Origin: CAZUWH01 sp964624075
GTDB lineage: Bacteria; Pseudomonadota; Alphaproteobacteria; Rhodospirillales; Rhodospirillaceae
Assembly: GCA_964624075.1 (NCBI GenBank)
Contig: CAZUWH010000019.1
Location: forward strand, 1 to 52,424
DNA: 52,424 nucleotides
Direction: 5' to 3'
In this document: positions 28,211 through 36,803 of the stretch, piece after piece
How positions within the stretch are numbered: the stretch's first letter is position 1
Layout: each line of letters begins with the position of its first letter
Position numbers and translations under genes: made by a program
Notes under the pieces: generated by a model
Seen by the model: the letters and a program-made list of their open reading frames with translations, nothing else
Databases searched by the model: none
What the model was told of the DNA's origin: nothing

Positions 28211-29854
28211 CTAACGTTGCAATGGACAGAGATGATAGGCTTCGAAACTCGTCGGAAAGACACAGCCGGTTTCATCCATTTGCAAGCCATATGCACCTGC
28301 CGTCTGATGGGCACGAGAACGGTCATGCGCCACGAATAGCATGAATAGGGCTCCCTGGTGGACAAGAATTTCGCGGTGCACGAGACGAGTGAAACCGTTA
28401 TCCTCCCAAGGTGTTGCAAACCAGCCGTCAATGCGAACAAAGCGCACGTGTGGCGGAAAGGCCGGGATCAGGAATGACAGGGCACCGCGTCCCGTCATCA
28501 GAACCATGCTGTGGGCAGGCAGGACAGGCAGGCCTTGAACAGTGAGATAACGGTCGCTCCAGGGAACCCGACCCCAGTCAGCGGGACAGGTGCTGGCCAC
28601 CATCATTCCCAGCACGAGGACGGCAATACCTCCCCGTCGCGGTAGCGGAAGCCAGCCGATCGCCGCAACCAGTGCCAGGGGTGCCAGCATCTCCAGACCC
28701 ACGGCATAACGATAGATGGCAAAGACGGCAATCCAGGCAAGATAAGTGAAAACTGCGGCGGTCAGAATACAGCGGGCCGGACCAGGGTGGACAAGGGATG
28801 CTCCCCGGCGCTCCCTGCCAGCCAGAGGAGCCGTTAAGCGGGCAAGCACAGCCACCGGCAAAAGCAGGAATAGGGTCGTGATGCGGAGGTCGCGAAAGGG
28901 CACCTCAGCCGTCTCTTCCGGTGCGAAAGGGTAGACCAGCGCAAACGTCAGACGTTCCCACATCCCAGAGGGTAGAAACACGTTGCCACGATAAGGGTCG
29001 GGCGCCGCCCATGGCGACTGGAAGATATCGTTGAAGGCGGGGAACACCGGATTGCCATAGGCCTGCCACAAGTGCCAGTGCCACCAGCCCCCGGCAAGCC
29101 CCATACCGGCCAGTACACCCAGGGTAAGGAAGGCCGTGGCTGTCAGTCGCCTAGATAGTGGTCCTGGCACGGCCAGCACGGCCAGACAGACTCCGACCGC
29201 CGTAACGGCATGGGGCAGTTTCAAGATGGCAGTGACGCCCACCGGCCAGCCCGCCATGAAGGCCAGTCCGACCCCCCGGCCAATCGGTCCCTTGACTATG
29301 CGCGCTCCCTGACGGACTACCATAAGTAGTGATACCAGAAAACCGATCGGCAACAGGTTATCGTAGAACACTGTCCCCAGTGTGCCCAAGGCCATGGCAC
29401 CAGTCGTCCCGGTCAGGGCGATAAGGGCGGCAGCATGGGTGCGGTGCACCGGATTGTCGATGGCAAGGGTGTGACGGGCTAGACACAGCAGCAAGGTGAA
29501 CGGGACTGCCTGCAAAGCCCCGAGTCCGCTTCCGACCGCCCACGCTGGCAGCGCCTCGGCAGCCAGAAAGAACGGAACATCAAGCAGAGGATTGAAAAAG
29601 GTGGGAGACTGCGCGGCCAGTATGTCGTAGCCATGGCGATGGTTCAGAAAGGCGTACGGCAGATAATAGTGATAGTTGCGCATGTCCCAGTTGGCGTCCA
29701 TACCAAGCGCCAGGGACAATAACCCGAAGGCAAGGGTGGCGACCGCGATCCAGGCGCCTGCGACAAGCGACGGCGCGGCCGCGAGCCGCACCGGCCCCTT
29801 GACCCCGGCCCGTAGGTCGGATGAAGTGTCAGATATGGGGTGCACCAGAATCAC
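28211..29854 (-). CDS. Polytopic membrane protein, possible GT-C-type glycosyltransferase
   Basis: This 547-residue integral membrane protein has about ten hydrophobic segments, for example SLVAGAWIAVATLAFGLLSL, LTATAFLTLGVLAGMGLAGG and GIAVLVLGMMVAS. After the first segment a polar loop contains DANWDMRNYHYYLPYAFLN. An acidic, aromatic-rich first external loop like this is typical of GT-C lipid-linked-sugar transferases, but I do not recognise a specific family. The C-terminal 110 residues look soluble. The start appears to be GTG at 29854, six bases after the FIST gene stop, so the two genes are probably one transcript. A substrate cannot be inferred. Confidence 0.7.
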   Translation of the reverse strand: MILVHPISDTSSDLRAGVKGPVRLAAAPSLVAGAWIAVATLAFGLLSLALGMDANWDMRNYHYYLPYAFLNHRHGYDILAAQSPTFFNPLLDVPFFLAAEALPAWAVGSGLGALQAVPFTLLLCLARHTLAIDNPVHRTHAAALIALTGTTGAMALGTLGTVFYDNLLPIGFLVSLLMVVRQGARIVKGPIGRGVGLAFMAGWPVGVTAILKLPHAVTAVGVCLAVLAVPGPLSRRLTATAFLTLGVLAGMGLAGGWWHWHLWQAYGNPVFPAFNDIFQSPWAAPDPYRGNVFLPSGMWERLTFALVYPFAPEETAEVPFRDLRITTLFLLLPVAVLARLTAPLAGRERRGASLVHPGPARCILTAAVFTYLAWIAVFAIYRYAVGLEMLAPLALVAAIGWLPLPRRGGIAVLVLGMMVASTCPADWGRVPWSDRYLTVQGLPVLPAHSMVLMTGRGALSFLIPAFPPHVRFVRIDGWFATPWEDNGFTRLVHREILVHQGALFMLFVAHDRSRAHQTAGAYGLQMDETGCVFPTSFEAYHLCPLQR

Positions 29855-29860
29855 AGGCCG

Positions 29861-30991
29861 TCAAAGAAACAAAGTCAGCACGCCGGTGCATCCATACAGC
29901 CGGCTGTGGCTGATTTCCCCGTTGGCATAGAAACCGGTCAGGGGAATATCGCCTAGTTCTTCGCTGATCATGGCCAGCTCAGCCTTTTCGGTTCCGAACA
30001 TGTGCGGTCCGCGTCCGATACAGCTGACATACAAGGCCCCACGTATGTTCCCGTCCGCCTGCCGGCGCAAGGCTTGAACCATGCGCCGCAGATCCGTTTG
30101 GGCCGTGTTGGAGTCACGGTGAACGAACAAGAGGGGCATATCGCGCACGACTGGTACCCCAATGGCGATCCAGCCACGGTTGCGGTCGATGCCCAGCAGG
30201 GGACGTACCAGGAAATCCTCGTCCACCGGCAGACCGGCATGAATATAGCCGGCAATACGGCGCAAATCGCGTGCCAAAGCCTCGCCGATGTCTTCCTTCA
30301 GCACATCCAGGGCCGGCCGGTCATCGAGGGTCATGAGGATGTTGCCATTGCTGGCGGTGATGGTGCGCCGGGGACCGATCGGGGAGCACCCCTGTGTCAG
30401 ACCGGTCAGGACCGGCAGATTCGCCCGCAGGAGCACCCCTGAGAGACCTCCCCCTGTAAGCGAATCCGCCACCTGTGCCCGTTCCCGCGGGGTGGCGGTC
30501 AGACCGCCCATCAAATGGCCTCCGGTGGATCTTGTCAGATGATCCATCACAGCGGGCAGCCGGCCATTGCGCGGATCCCCATGAATGACGGCCACGCCAG
30601 CCTTGCCGTCCGCCAGCCACGCCTGGATGGCAGGCTCCAGAACCTCCCTCTTATCCTGGACCGTATGCATGACCTGGAACGATCCTGGCGACAAGGGAGC
30701 CATCATGACCGACAGCGCGGCATCGCGATAATAGGCCGTTTTGCAGGCACATACGCCCATGCCGACCGCTCCCACCCAGTGTTCGACCCTGGTGATCTGG
30801 CGCAGGAAGGCAAGCACGCTGGACAGATCGTCTGCCAGGGCCTCGGTGACATAGATGAAGCCGAGTGTGTGATCCGCTGTCAATACCCCCAAGGATTCAG
30901 CACATGCCTTGACAACCCTGGCCCAGTCCGGACCAACAGCGTGAGCGGCTCTGAAGGGCGTCCGGTCTGCCATGACGGTCAGTATTCCCAT
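29861..30991 (-). CDS. FIST N/C-domain sensory protein
   Basis: This 376-residue soluble protein has the FIST (F-box and intracellular signal transduction) architecture. The N-terminal half has AVGMGVCACKTAYYRDAALSVMMAPL and the glycine-rich HLMGGLTAT. The C-terminal half includes LTGLTQGCSPIGPRRTITAS and GNILMTLDDRPALDVLKE. It ends in GALYVSCIGRGPHMFG and LTGFYANGEISH, the conserved FIST_C CxGRG and GFyanGEI elements. FIST proteins are thought to bind small ligands such as amino acids and are often linked to signalling proteins. The decayed hybrid kinase lies just downstream of its operon partner and may once have been functionally connected. The ATG at 30991 is supported by GGGAGA; an ATG six codons later is an alternative. 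Confidence 0.92.
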   Translation of the reverse strand: MGILTVMADRTPFRAAHAVGPDWARVVKACAESLGVLTADHTLGFIYVTEALADDLSSVLAFLRQITRVEHWVGAVGMGVCACKTAYYRDAALSVMMAPLSPGSFQVMHTVQDKREVLEPAIQAWLADGKAGVAVIHGDPRNGRLPAVMDHLTRSTGGHLMGGLTATPRERAQVADSLTGGGLSGVLLRANLPVLTGLTQGCSPIGPRRTITASNGNILMTLDDRPALDVLKEDIGEALARDLRRIAGYIHAGLPVDEDFLVRPLLGIDRNRGWIAIGVPVVRDMPLLFVHRDSNTAQTDLRRMVQALRRQADGNIRGALYVSCIGRGPHMFGTEKAELAMISEELGDIPLTGFYANGEISHSRLYGCTGVLTLFL

Positions 30992-31141
30992 TGTATCGCA
31001 TCTCCCGGGGCCACCATTCTTTCACAAGCAGCGCGGAAGTCTCAACGATAACATCATTCCTTCTGAAGCCGGGGGCATGAAACAGATGAGAGCGCGCGGG
31101 GAAAGAACTTGCATCCCCCCTGAGCCCTTCGCGTTATCGAC

Positions 31142-31262
31142 ATTTCGTCACTCCCGCGAAGGCTCGTTCCTCGCGCAGGCGGGAGCGGGAATCCATGCTT
31201 GATCAGCCTATCACGGATGCTTCCTTGCGCAGGCATGACGATCCTTCAAGGTGTCCGGGGAA
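31142..31262. repeat. Family D imperfect palindrome, copy 1
   Basis: It begins CGTCACTCCCGCGAAGGC and continues through GCGCAGGCGGGAGCGGGAATCCATGC to GCGCAGGCATGACGATCC, then TTCAAGGTGTCC. Related copies are at 32836-32950 and 36617-36735, with a diverged one inside the MITE at about 31526-31640. The CGTCATTCCCGCGAA...GCATGACG form is a common type of intergenic palindrome in proteobacteria. Confidence 0.65.
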
Positions 31263-31480
31263 AGGGCTTGGTGGTGGGAACCGTACACCTTTACCCGCTT
31301 GCCCTGCCTCGGGTTGGTGGACGAATGACGCCGACTGGTCTACATTGACGATGTACTCGCTCTACGAAAGCATCGGGGCTGGGAGAGCGCTTCGGCGGCA
31401 GCCTCTACCTCCATGCGGGTCGCTTCCGTTATGTTTCTTGTCAACCGTCCCGCCCCGCTGTCACGAATGCTCGGACGGAT
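31262..31480 (+). pseudogene. Remnant of a GNAT acetyltransferase
   Basis: Frame-stitched translation gives VVGTVHLYPLALPRVGG (from about 31271). About 20 residues later comes VYIDDVLALRKHRG (about 31340-31380), and then, one base out of frame, GAGRALRR. This is the beta4/motif A pattern of GNAT N-acetyltransferases (yIDD-v-v...hRG-GiGraLl). Both ends are missing. A family D repeat abuts its left side and a MITE its right side, so insertions may have destroyed it. The short length limits certainty. Confidence 0.45.
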
Positions 31481-31481
31481 T

Positions 31482-31705
31482 CTCAGAGGCTGTCCGGAAA
31501 CATGTCGTTACTTTCAATGCATGGGTCATCACCCCCGCGAAGCTCGTCCCCGCGCAGGTGGGGAGCGAGGGTCCAGGGACAGCGCGTTGTGCCGGGATCC
31601 CTGGAGTCCCACCCACGCCTGCGCGAGGACAGGCTCTCGCGAAAACGACGGCGGATTTCCTTGACACGTTGAAAGCACTCATTATATTTCCGGACGGGCT
31701 CTCAG
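31482..31705. mobile_element. MITE of 214 bp with terminal inverted repeats and CTCAG target duplication
   Basis: The element spans 31487-31700. Its ends are AGGCTGTCCGGAAACAT and, read on the opposite strand, AGCCCGTCCGGAAATAT. It is flanked on both sides by CTCAG (31482-31486 and 31701-31705), a five-base target-site duplication. It has no transposase gene, and its interior carries a family D-like palindrome. The right-hand CTCAG supplies the stop codon of the minus-strand gene at 31702, so the insertion touched the 3' end of that gene. Confidence 0.75.
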
Positions 31706-32085
31706 AACGGAAAGAAATCCATGGGCCGTGACATCTGACGCATCCGCCAATTCATTATGGATATCTCGCCGTTCATACGCGCAACATCCTCTGCCATACG
31801 TGCTACACTCGCGTTCATCATCGGCATGATGCCGGTGTTTCGGCTCATCGCCTTCATCTCCCCGCTCATGGTGTCCATGTCTTTCATCATGCTCTTCATA
31901 TGCTTACTCATATCGTCCATGTTTCTGGCCATGGCCCAGGCGAGCAACCCCATGCCTATGGCCATGATGACCAAGGCAACCCGACTCTCCCAGGGGAGAC
32001 GAACGATCACCACGTTGTTCTTGTCCCCTTTACCGATGACACGACTGGTCCCCGGAGCGGGCTGTTCCACCTTCTGCTCTGCCAT
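31702..32085 (-). CDS. Small methionine-rich membrane-anchored protein
   Basis: This 127-residue protein of unknown family starts with a polar segment (residues 1-30), followed by one membrane helix (VALVIMAIGMGLLAWAMA). The rest is a methionine-rich heptad-like stretch with MDDMSKHMKSMMKDMDTMSGEM. It is probably a single-pass protein with a coiled-coil domain on one side of the membrane. Methionine clusters can bind copper, but the spacing here looks structural, so metal binding is only a guess. The stop codon lies in the CTCAG duplication of the adjoining MITE, so its original C-terminus may have been longer. Confidence 0.65.
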   Translation of the reverse strand: MAEQKVEQPAPGTSRVIGKGDKNNVVIVRLPWESRVALVIMAIGMGLLAWAMARNMDDMSKHMKSMMKDMDTMSGEMKAMSRNTGIMPMMNASVARMAEDVARMNGEISIMNWRMRQMSRPMDFFPF

Positions 32086-32313
32086 GTCATCGTCCCTCCT
32101 CTGTCATAGAGATTGTCATGGGGATCGTCGCGCCTGCGCAGGAGCGCATTGATCCCTTCCTCATGGATGGCATTCGCCCCTCTGACCCCAACCGAGGTCG
32201 CAAAACCACTCGCTCCAGGAGGATGTCTCGTAGCGACGCTGGCGCTGAAAAGCGAGACAGCCAGAAACGCTGTGAAATTTGCCCGGATATCCCCTCACGA
32301 GTTCCTGGGCCTT

Positions 32314-32455
32314 ATCCTTTGAGCCTTGACCGTGACCTCCCCAGGCGCCGGTGGGCCGCATCTGCGGCCCTTGGCTTTTGCGCGCCATTCGGTGGCGCCG
32401 CCGCGATCGTGACGGTCCCATGAGCGCAAGCCAGGATTTACGCTCATGGGTATTA
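32314..32455. repeat. Family C repeat, copy 1 (about 140 bp)
   Basis: It runs from CCTTTGAGCCTTGACCGTGA, through GGCGCCGGTG and GCATCTGCGGCCCTT, to a terminal hairpin CCCATGAGCGCAA-N8-TTACGCTCATGGG (32417-32450). A second copy lies at 45377-45520 with matching order and edges. A degenerate terminal hairpin also occurs at about 45570-45612. Confidence 0.75.
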
Positions 32456-32835
32456 GCTTCTCCCGTACCCCTCGGCACTCAGCATTAATCGTTTCTGCCT
32501 GTCTCAACAGTTCCCCGGAATGGATACGCCAATGCATACCTGTCATTATGGGACCTTAAGCCAAGGAAGACAGAGGAATATTGTGCACCACGACCAGGCC
32601 AAGCTAAGAATCCAGCCGGTCAGCGCCTGCTGATACGATGGCAGCAAGATGAAGTCACACTGGCGGATGAGAAAAGCAACGCCCTCGACCGCCCGGGCGA
32701 TCAGGAAGCTGCCTGTATCCAGGCTCGCCCCTTGCGATCACAAAATCAATAGACAAGTTAGGCAGGTGACCACCAGAATTGAAAAAGAACTGGACCAGTC
32801 TGGCTTAACCATGTGAGCCCCTCGCATTATTTACA

Positions 32836-32950
32836 TTTCGTCATTCCCGGGAAAGCCTGTCCTCGCGCAGGTGGGGGTGGGAAGCCATGCTTAATCAGCA
32901 TGTCATGGACACCTGCTTGCGGCGGGCATGACGATCCTTCGAAATGTCCA
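32836..32950. repeat. Family D imperfect palindrome, copy 2
   Basis: It contains CGTCATTCCCGGGAAAGCC, GCGCAGGTGGGG, CATGCTTAATCAGCATGTCA and CGGGCATGACGATCCTTCG. It matches the copy at 31142-31262 in order and in both edges, with ATCAGC...TATCACGG against ATCAGC...TGTCATGG in the centre. Confidence 0.65.
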
Positions 32951-33183
32951 TGTGGTTTTGTTGGTGAATATTTGGTGGATATAAAAGATCCTAACCTCGG
33001 GCACGTCAACCAGAGGTCACATCATGGGGTGGCCATGGACAGGGTGATATACGAGGTGATATAAAAGAGCGTCATGGCCAGGAGTTCCTTGTCCGTTCTT
33101 GATTGACGTTCTCCTGTAGACTCGATGCGGTACTGTCCAGATTGGTTACGTTGGCATCATGGATACTCTTTTAAGTTTTATCA

Positions 33184-33390
33184 TGTGTCGCAAGCGACTT
33201 GCGAGAGGAAATACAGGCGTTTCAGTGGGTTGCTCTGCACGTTAAGAAGATATTCGGGATGGAGAACAGCTTGCGTTGGGTCATGGATATGATTTTCCAC
33301 CGTGACGGCTGTCGAATCCAGAACGGTCATATACCTGCCATCCGCACGACAATAACAACAAGATACCTAGCTCTGATTCGCGCCGATAAC
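33184..33390 (+). pseudogene. Transposase remnant, ISAs1-like C-terminus
   Basis: The translation EEIQAFQWVALHVKKIFGMEN, then SLRWVMDMIFHRDGCRIQNG, resembles the C-terminal signature of ISAs1-family (H-repeat) transposases. That signature is usually HWgIENsLHWvLDVtFrEDasRiR followed by a conserved basic tail. The catalytic N-terminal two thirds are absent and no inverted repeats were found. It is a relic of an insertion just upstream of glnE. Confidence 0.55.
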
Positions 33391-33414
33391 AGAAGGAACC
33401 CCATGCATCGCGGG

Positions 33415-33475
33415 GTTCCTCCCTCGCCCCGACCTTCCCCCATCCAGGATGGAGGAAAAGAGTTCCTGGAGGTGT
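33415..33475. repeat. Family A-type hairpin upstream of glnE
   Basis: TTCCTCCCTCGCCCCGACC and TTCCCCCATCCAGGATGGAGGAA form the CCATCCAGGATGG palindrome typical of family A. It ends just ahead of glnE and includes GGAGG, which precedes a 16-codon open frame (33480-33530) that overlaps the possible glnE start at 33493. Confidence 0.45.
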
Positions 33476-33564
33476 CCGCATGATTTTTTCACATGATTCC
33501 TCTGAAACCGCCTGCCCCCTGGCCGGGTGAGATCTCCTGCCTCAAGAACAGCTATCCATTACCC

Positions 33565-36543
33565 ATGCGTCCACTCACTTTCTCTTTCGGCAACCAAATT
33601 CTGCCCCGTTCTGCCGATCCTGACCGCTGCCAGCGCGGAATGGAGCGGTGGCGCAATCTATCCCACATCCTGACCGATCCGACGTTGGCCGCGTTCGTGG
33701 CAGAGGTGGCCGAACATTCTGTGGGTCGTCCATTGCTGGAAGCGGTGTTTGGCAACAGCCCGTTTCTAGGCGGTTGTCTGTTGCATGAACCGCAGATTCT
33801 GCACGCCCTGCTGACCGTTGGCGCCGATCAGGTTCTAGCCGAGTTGATCGCGGGTTTCAAACGGGATCTGGACCGCGAAACCGATACCGCCCGGCTGATG
33901 CAAGGCTTGCGGGTGGGCAAGCGACAGGCTGCCCTGTTGATCGGTCTCGCCGACATCATGGATCTGTGGCCACTTGACGTGGTAACCGCTGCCCTATCGC
34001 TCGTGGCCGAATGGGCCGTCAGCCTTGCGGTCCGTCATCTGCTGCGACAGGAGGCGGCAGCGGGTGAAATCGTTCTTCCCCATCCCGACGATCCGGAACG
34101 GAACTCTGGCTATGCCGTGCTAGGCATGGGCAAGTGCGGGGCCAATGAGTTGAACTATTCCTCGGACATCGACCTGATCGTTCTCTACGAGGAAGAGTGC
34201 GGCACGGTTTATACCGGCCGGCACAGTCTGCCGGAATGCTTCATCCGTCTAACCCGCAATCTGGTCCGCGTCTTGGGCGAACGGACCGCCGATGGCTATG
34301 TGTTCCGGACCGATCTCAGGCTCAGGCCCGATCCCGGTTCAACAGCTGTTGCCGTGTCTCTCGCTGCCGCCGAATTCTATTATGAAAGCTTTGGCCAGAA
34401 CTGGGAACGGGCGGCAATGATCAAAGCCCGCTGTCTTGCCGGTGACGGCCTTGTCGGGGCCACCTTCCTTAAATTCCTGAAACCCTATGTCTGGCGGCGC
34501 TCCCTGGATTTCGCCGCGATCCAGGACATTCACTCCATCAAACGTCAGATTTACGCCCACAAAGGCGGTGGCAGCATCGCCATTCTTGGTCACAACATCA
34601 AACTTGGCCGCGGCGGCATTCGTGAGATCGAGTTCTTCACCCAGACCCAGCAGCTCATCTGGGGGGGACGGGAACCCTCCACCCGCAGTCCGCGCACCTG
34701 CGATGCCCTGCTGGCGTTGGCCGAGGCAGGCCATGTGGGTCGCACCGTCGCCGAGGAGATGATCGCCTGTTATCACTATCTGCGCCGGCTGGAACATCGT
34801 CTGCAAATGGTGGACGATCAGCAAACTCACGTTCTGCCCGGTGAGGCAGCGAAACTCGACCATATCGCCGTTTTCATGGGAGCCCCCTCGGCAGAATCCT
34901 TTACGGCGACGTTGCAACGCGTCCTGGAAACGGTGGAACGCCATTATGCCAACCTGTTCGAGGGTGCGCCTGATCTCAGCACCAATGGTAACCTGGTCTT
35001 TACCGGCGCCGAAGATGACCCCGGCACACTCGAAACGCTCTGCCGGATGGGTTTTGCTAATCCGGCAAGCATCTCTGCCGCCGTGCGTGGTTGGCATCAT
35101 GGCCGCTATCGGGCGGTCTGGACTGGCCACCATCGCGAGTTGTTGACCGAATTGATGCCAGCCCTTCTGGCCGCCCTGGCGCGCACGGCCCATCCCGATC
35201 TGGCGTTCGTGAAGTTCGACGCCTTCCTGCGCCATCTGCCCGATGGCGTGCAGATCTTTGCATTGTTTTACGCTAACCCGCATCTTCTTGACCTGGTCGC
35301 CGAAATCCTGGGCGATGTTCCCCGTCTAGCCGAACAGTTGAGCCGCACGCCGGCGCTCCTGGACGCCATGCTGGCCCCGGGCTTTCTGGAGCCGCTGCCC
35401 GACGACGCCGTGCTGATGATGGAGCTGGATGGCCAGCTGGCCGAGGCCGAGGATGACTATGAAACCATGCTCGACAACGTGCGCTGCTGGGCTAACGAAC
35501 GTCGTTTTCAGGTCGGTATTCAGATTCTGCTCAACCTGCTCCATCCTTATGAAGCGGGCCAGGCCTTGGCGGTGCTTGCTGATACCGCCCTCGCGCGGCT
35601 CTGTCCACAGGTGGAACGGGAATTCGCCCGGGGCCACGGCCACATCCCGGGCGGAGGGCTGGCTATCATCGCCATGGGTAAGATGGGTAGCGGCGAGATG
35701 ACAGCGGTCAGCGATCTTGACCTGATCTTGGTCTACAACGTGCCAGAGCGTGCGGAAACCTCAACCGGACCGAAGTCTCTGCAGTCAGCGGTATTCTATA
35801 CCCGTATTGCCCAACGTTTCATCAATGCCATCACCGCTATGACCAAGTTCGACCGTCTGTACGAGGTTGACATGCGACTCAGGCCCTCTGGCAACAAGGG
35901 GCCGCTTGCGGTCAGTCTGGAAGCGTTCGAGAAGTACCAGGCCGAAGCGGCGTGGACGTGGGAACACATGGCCTTGACCAGGGCACGGGTGGTCTGTGGA
36001 CCGGCTAAAACGACCCGCCGTCTGGAAGAGGTCATTCGTCAGACGTTGCTGCGCGCACGTGATCCCGATCGGCTGGTGGTTGACGTGGCCAAGATGCGGG
36101 AACGGCTGACACGAGAGAAGAAGGTTACTTCCCTGTGGGTTGTCAAATACGTCCGGGGCGGTCTGGTCGATATCGAATTCATCGCCCAATACTTGCAACT
36201 TCGCCATGCGTCGATGTATCCGCGGATACTGTCGCCCAATACCGCCACGGCCCTGCACAGGATACAGGCTGCCGGCCTTTTACATGCCGCCGACGCGCAG
36301 GTCCTGCTAGAAGCTCATGCTTTCTGGATGGCGCTGCATGGGATGCTGCGTCAGAGCATCGACGGTGTTTTTGATGACAACGCGCCGCCCGGTTTGAAGG
36401 AGAAATTGTGTCAGGTGGGAAAAGCTAGCGACTTCGAGGATCTGAAACGGCAGATGGAAACCCATGCAGCGCGGGTCTACGCCCTGTTTGAGGATCTAAT
36501 CGAGATCCCTGCCCGTCGCCTGCGCGGGACCATTCCCGGGTAA
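33565..36543 (+). CDS. glnE: Bifunctional glutamine synthetase adenylyltransferase/adenylyl-removing enzyme
   Basis: This protein of about 992 residues adds or removes AMP on glutamine synthetase in response to PII and glutamine. It has two nucleotidyltransferase halves. The N-terminal deadenylylase has YAVLGMGKCGANELNYSSDIDLIVLYEEE with the DxD metal site. The C-terminal adenylylase has AIIAMGKMGSGEMTAVSDLDLILVY, again DxD. Conserved segments RDLRLRP-like FRTDLRLRPDPGSTAV and YEVDMRLRPSGNKGPLA follow each. The C-terminal helical domain includes GGLVDIEFIAQYLQL. The start is ambiguous: ATG 33565 (MRPLTFSFGNQ) fits homologues, while ATG 33493 would add 24 residues; neither has a clear ribosome site. 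The gene is complete despite the debris around it. Confidence 0.95.
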   Translation: MRPLTFSFGNQILPRSADPDRCQRGMERWRNLSHILTDPTLAAFVAEVAEHSVGRPLLEAVFGNSPFLGGCLLHEPQILHALLTVGADQVLAELIAGFKRDLDRETDTARLMQGLRVGKRQAALLIGLADIMDLWPLDVVTAALSLVAEWAVSLAVRHLLRQEAAAGEIVLPHPDDPERNSGYAVLGMGKCGANELNYSSDIDLIVLYEEECGTVYTGRHSLPECFIRLTRNLVRVLGERTADGYVFRTDLRLRPDPGSTAVAVSLAAAEFYYESFGQNWERAAMIKARCLAGDGLVGATFLKFLKPYVWRRSLDFAAIQDIHSIKRQIYAHKGGGSIAILGHNIKLGRGGIREIEFFTQTQQLIWGGREPSTRSPRTCDALLALAEAGHVGRTVAEEMIACYHYLRRLEHRLQMVDDQQTHVLPGEAAKLDHIAVFMGAPSAESFTATLQRVLETVERHYANLFEGAPDLSTNGNLVFTGAEDDPGTLETLCRMGFANPASISAAVRGWHHGRYRAVWTGHHRELLTELMPALLAALARTAHPDLAFVKFDAFLRHLPDGVQIFALFYANPHLLDLVAEILGDVPRLAEQLSRTPALLDAMLAPGFLEPLPDDAVLMMELDGQLAEAEDDYETMLDNVRCWANERRFQVGIQILLNLLHPYEAGQALAVLADTALARLCPQVEREFARGHGHIPGGGLAIIAMGKMGSGEMTAVSDLDLILVYNVPERAETSTGPKSLQSAVFYTRIAQRFINAITAMTKFDRLYEVDMRLRPSGNKGPLAVSLEAFEKYQAEAAWTWEHMALTRARVVCGPAKTTRRLEEVIRQTLLRARDPDRLVVDVAKMRERLTREKKVTSLWVVKYVRGGLVDIEFIAQYLQLRHASMYPRILSPNTATALHRIQAAGLLHAADAQVLLEAHAFWMALHGMLRQSIDGVFDDNAPPGLKEKLCQVGKASDFEDLKRQMETHAARVYALFEDLIEIPARRLRGTIPG

Positions 36544-36616
36544 TCGGATGGAGGAATTCGTTCCTCCATTTTGGTCGCCTTCCGGGAGAACCACGCGGGA
36601 AAACCTTCGACAGCCT

Positions 36617-36735
36617 TCATAAAGGCTTGCGAAAGCTTGTTCTCACGCAGGCGCTGGTAGGAGTTTATACCTGACAACATGTCATGGATACCTGCTTGCG
36701 TGGGCATGATAGTAATTAGAGGTGTCCACGCGGGA
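36617..36735. repeat. Family D imperfect palindrome, diverged copy
   Basis: AGGCTTGCGAAAGCTTGTTCTC, ACGCAGGCGCTGG, ACATGTCATGGATACCTGCTTGCG and GGGCATGATAGTAATT follow the family D order. It lies between glnE and the hairpin at 36751. Confidence 0.55.
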
Positions 36736-36750
36736 CGGATTCTCAACCCT

Positions 36751-36796
36751 AATATCTTTGAGCCTTGAGCGGTCACGCTCAAGGCTCAAAGATATT
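36751..36796. terminator. Perfect 21-bp stem, bidirectional terminator
   Basis: AATATCTTTGAGCCTTGAGCG (arm, 36751-36771) and its exact complement at 36776-36796 enclose the four-base loop GTCA. It sits eight bases beyond the stop of the minus-strand gene ending at 36804 and 208 bases after glnE. AT-rich flanks on both sides (TTAAAAATATT on the right) suit bidirectional termination. The CTTTGAGCCTTGA core is identical to the left edge of the family C repeats. Confidence 0.75.
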
Positions 36797-36803
36797 AAAA
36801 ATA

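Larger units (their letters stand above)
32086..33198. other. Gene-free, repeat-rich interval
   Basis: About 1.1 kb holds no supported gene. It contains a family C repeat (32314-32455) and a family D palindrome (32836-32950). Around 32590-32760 the minus strand reads through a hydrophobic stretch (SFLIARAVEGVAFLIRQ) that matches nothing I recognise and may be a relic. The right end leads into a transposase remnant. The interval looks like a graveyard of insertions. Confidence 0.6.

Noticed and set aside
31335..31370. YIDD-like motif suggesting a reverse transcriptase
   Set aside because: The flanking residues (VHLYPLALP before, KHRG and GRAL after) fit GNAT motif A. No other reverse-transcriptase motif is nearby.
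31195..31731. 178-codon plus-strand open frame
   Set aside because: It reads through a family D repeat, the GNAT relic in the wrong frame and the MITE. It has no recognisable domain.
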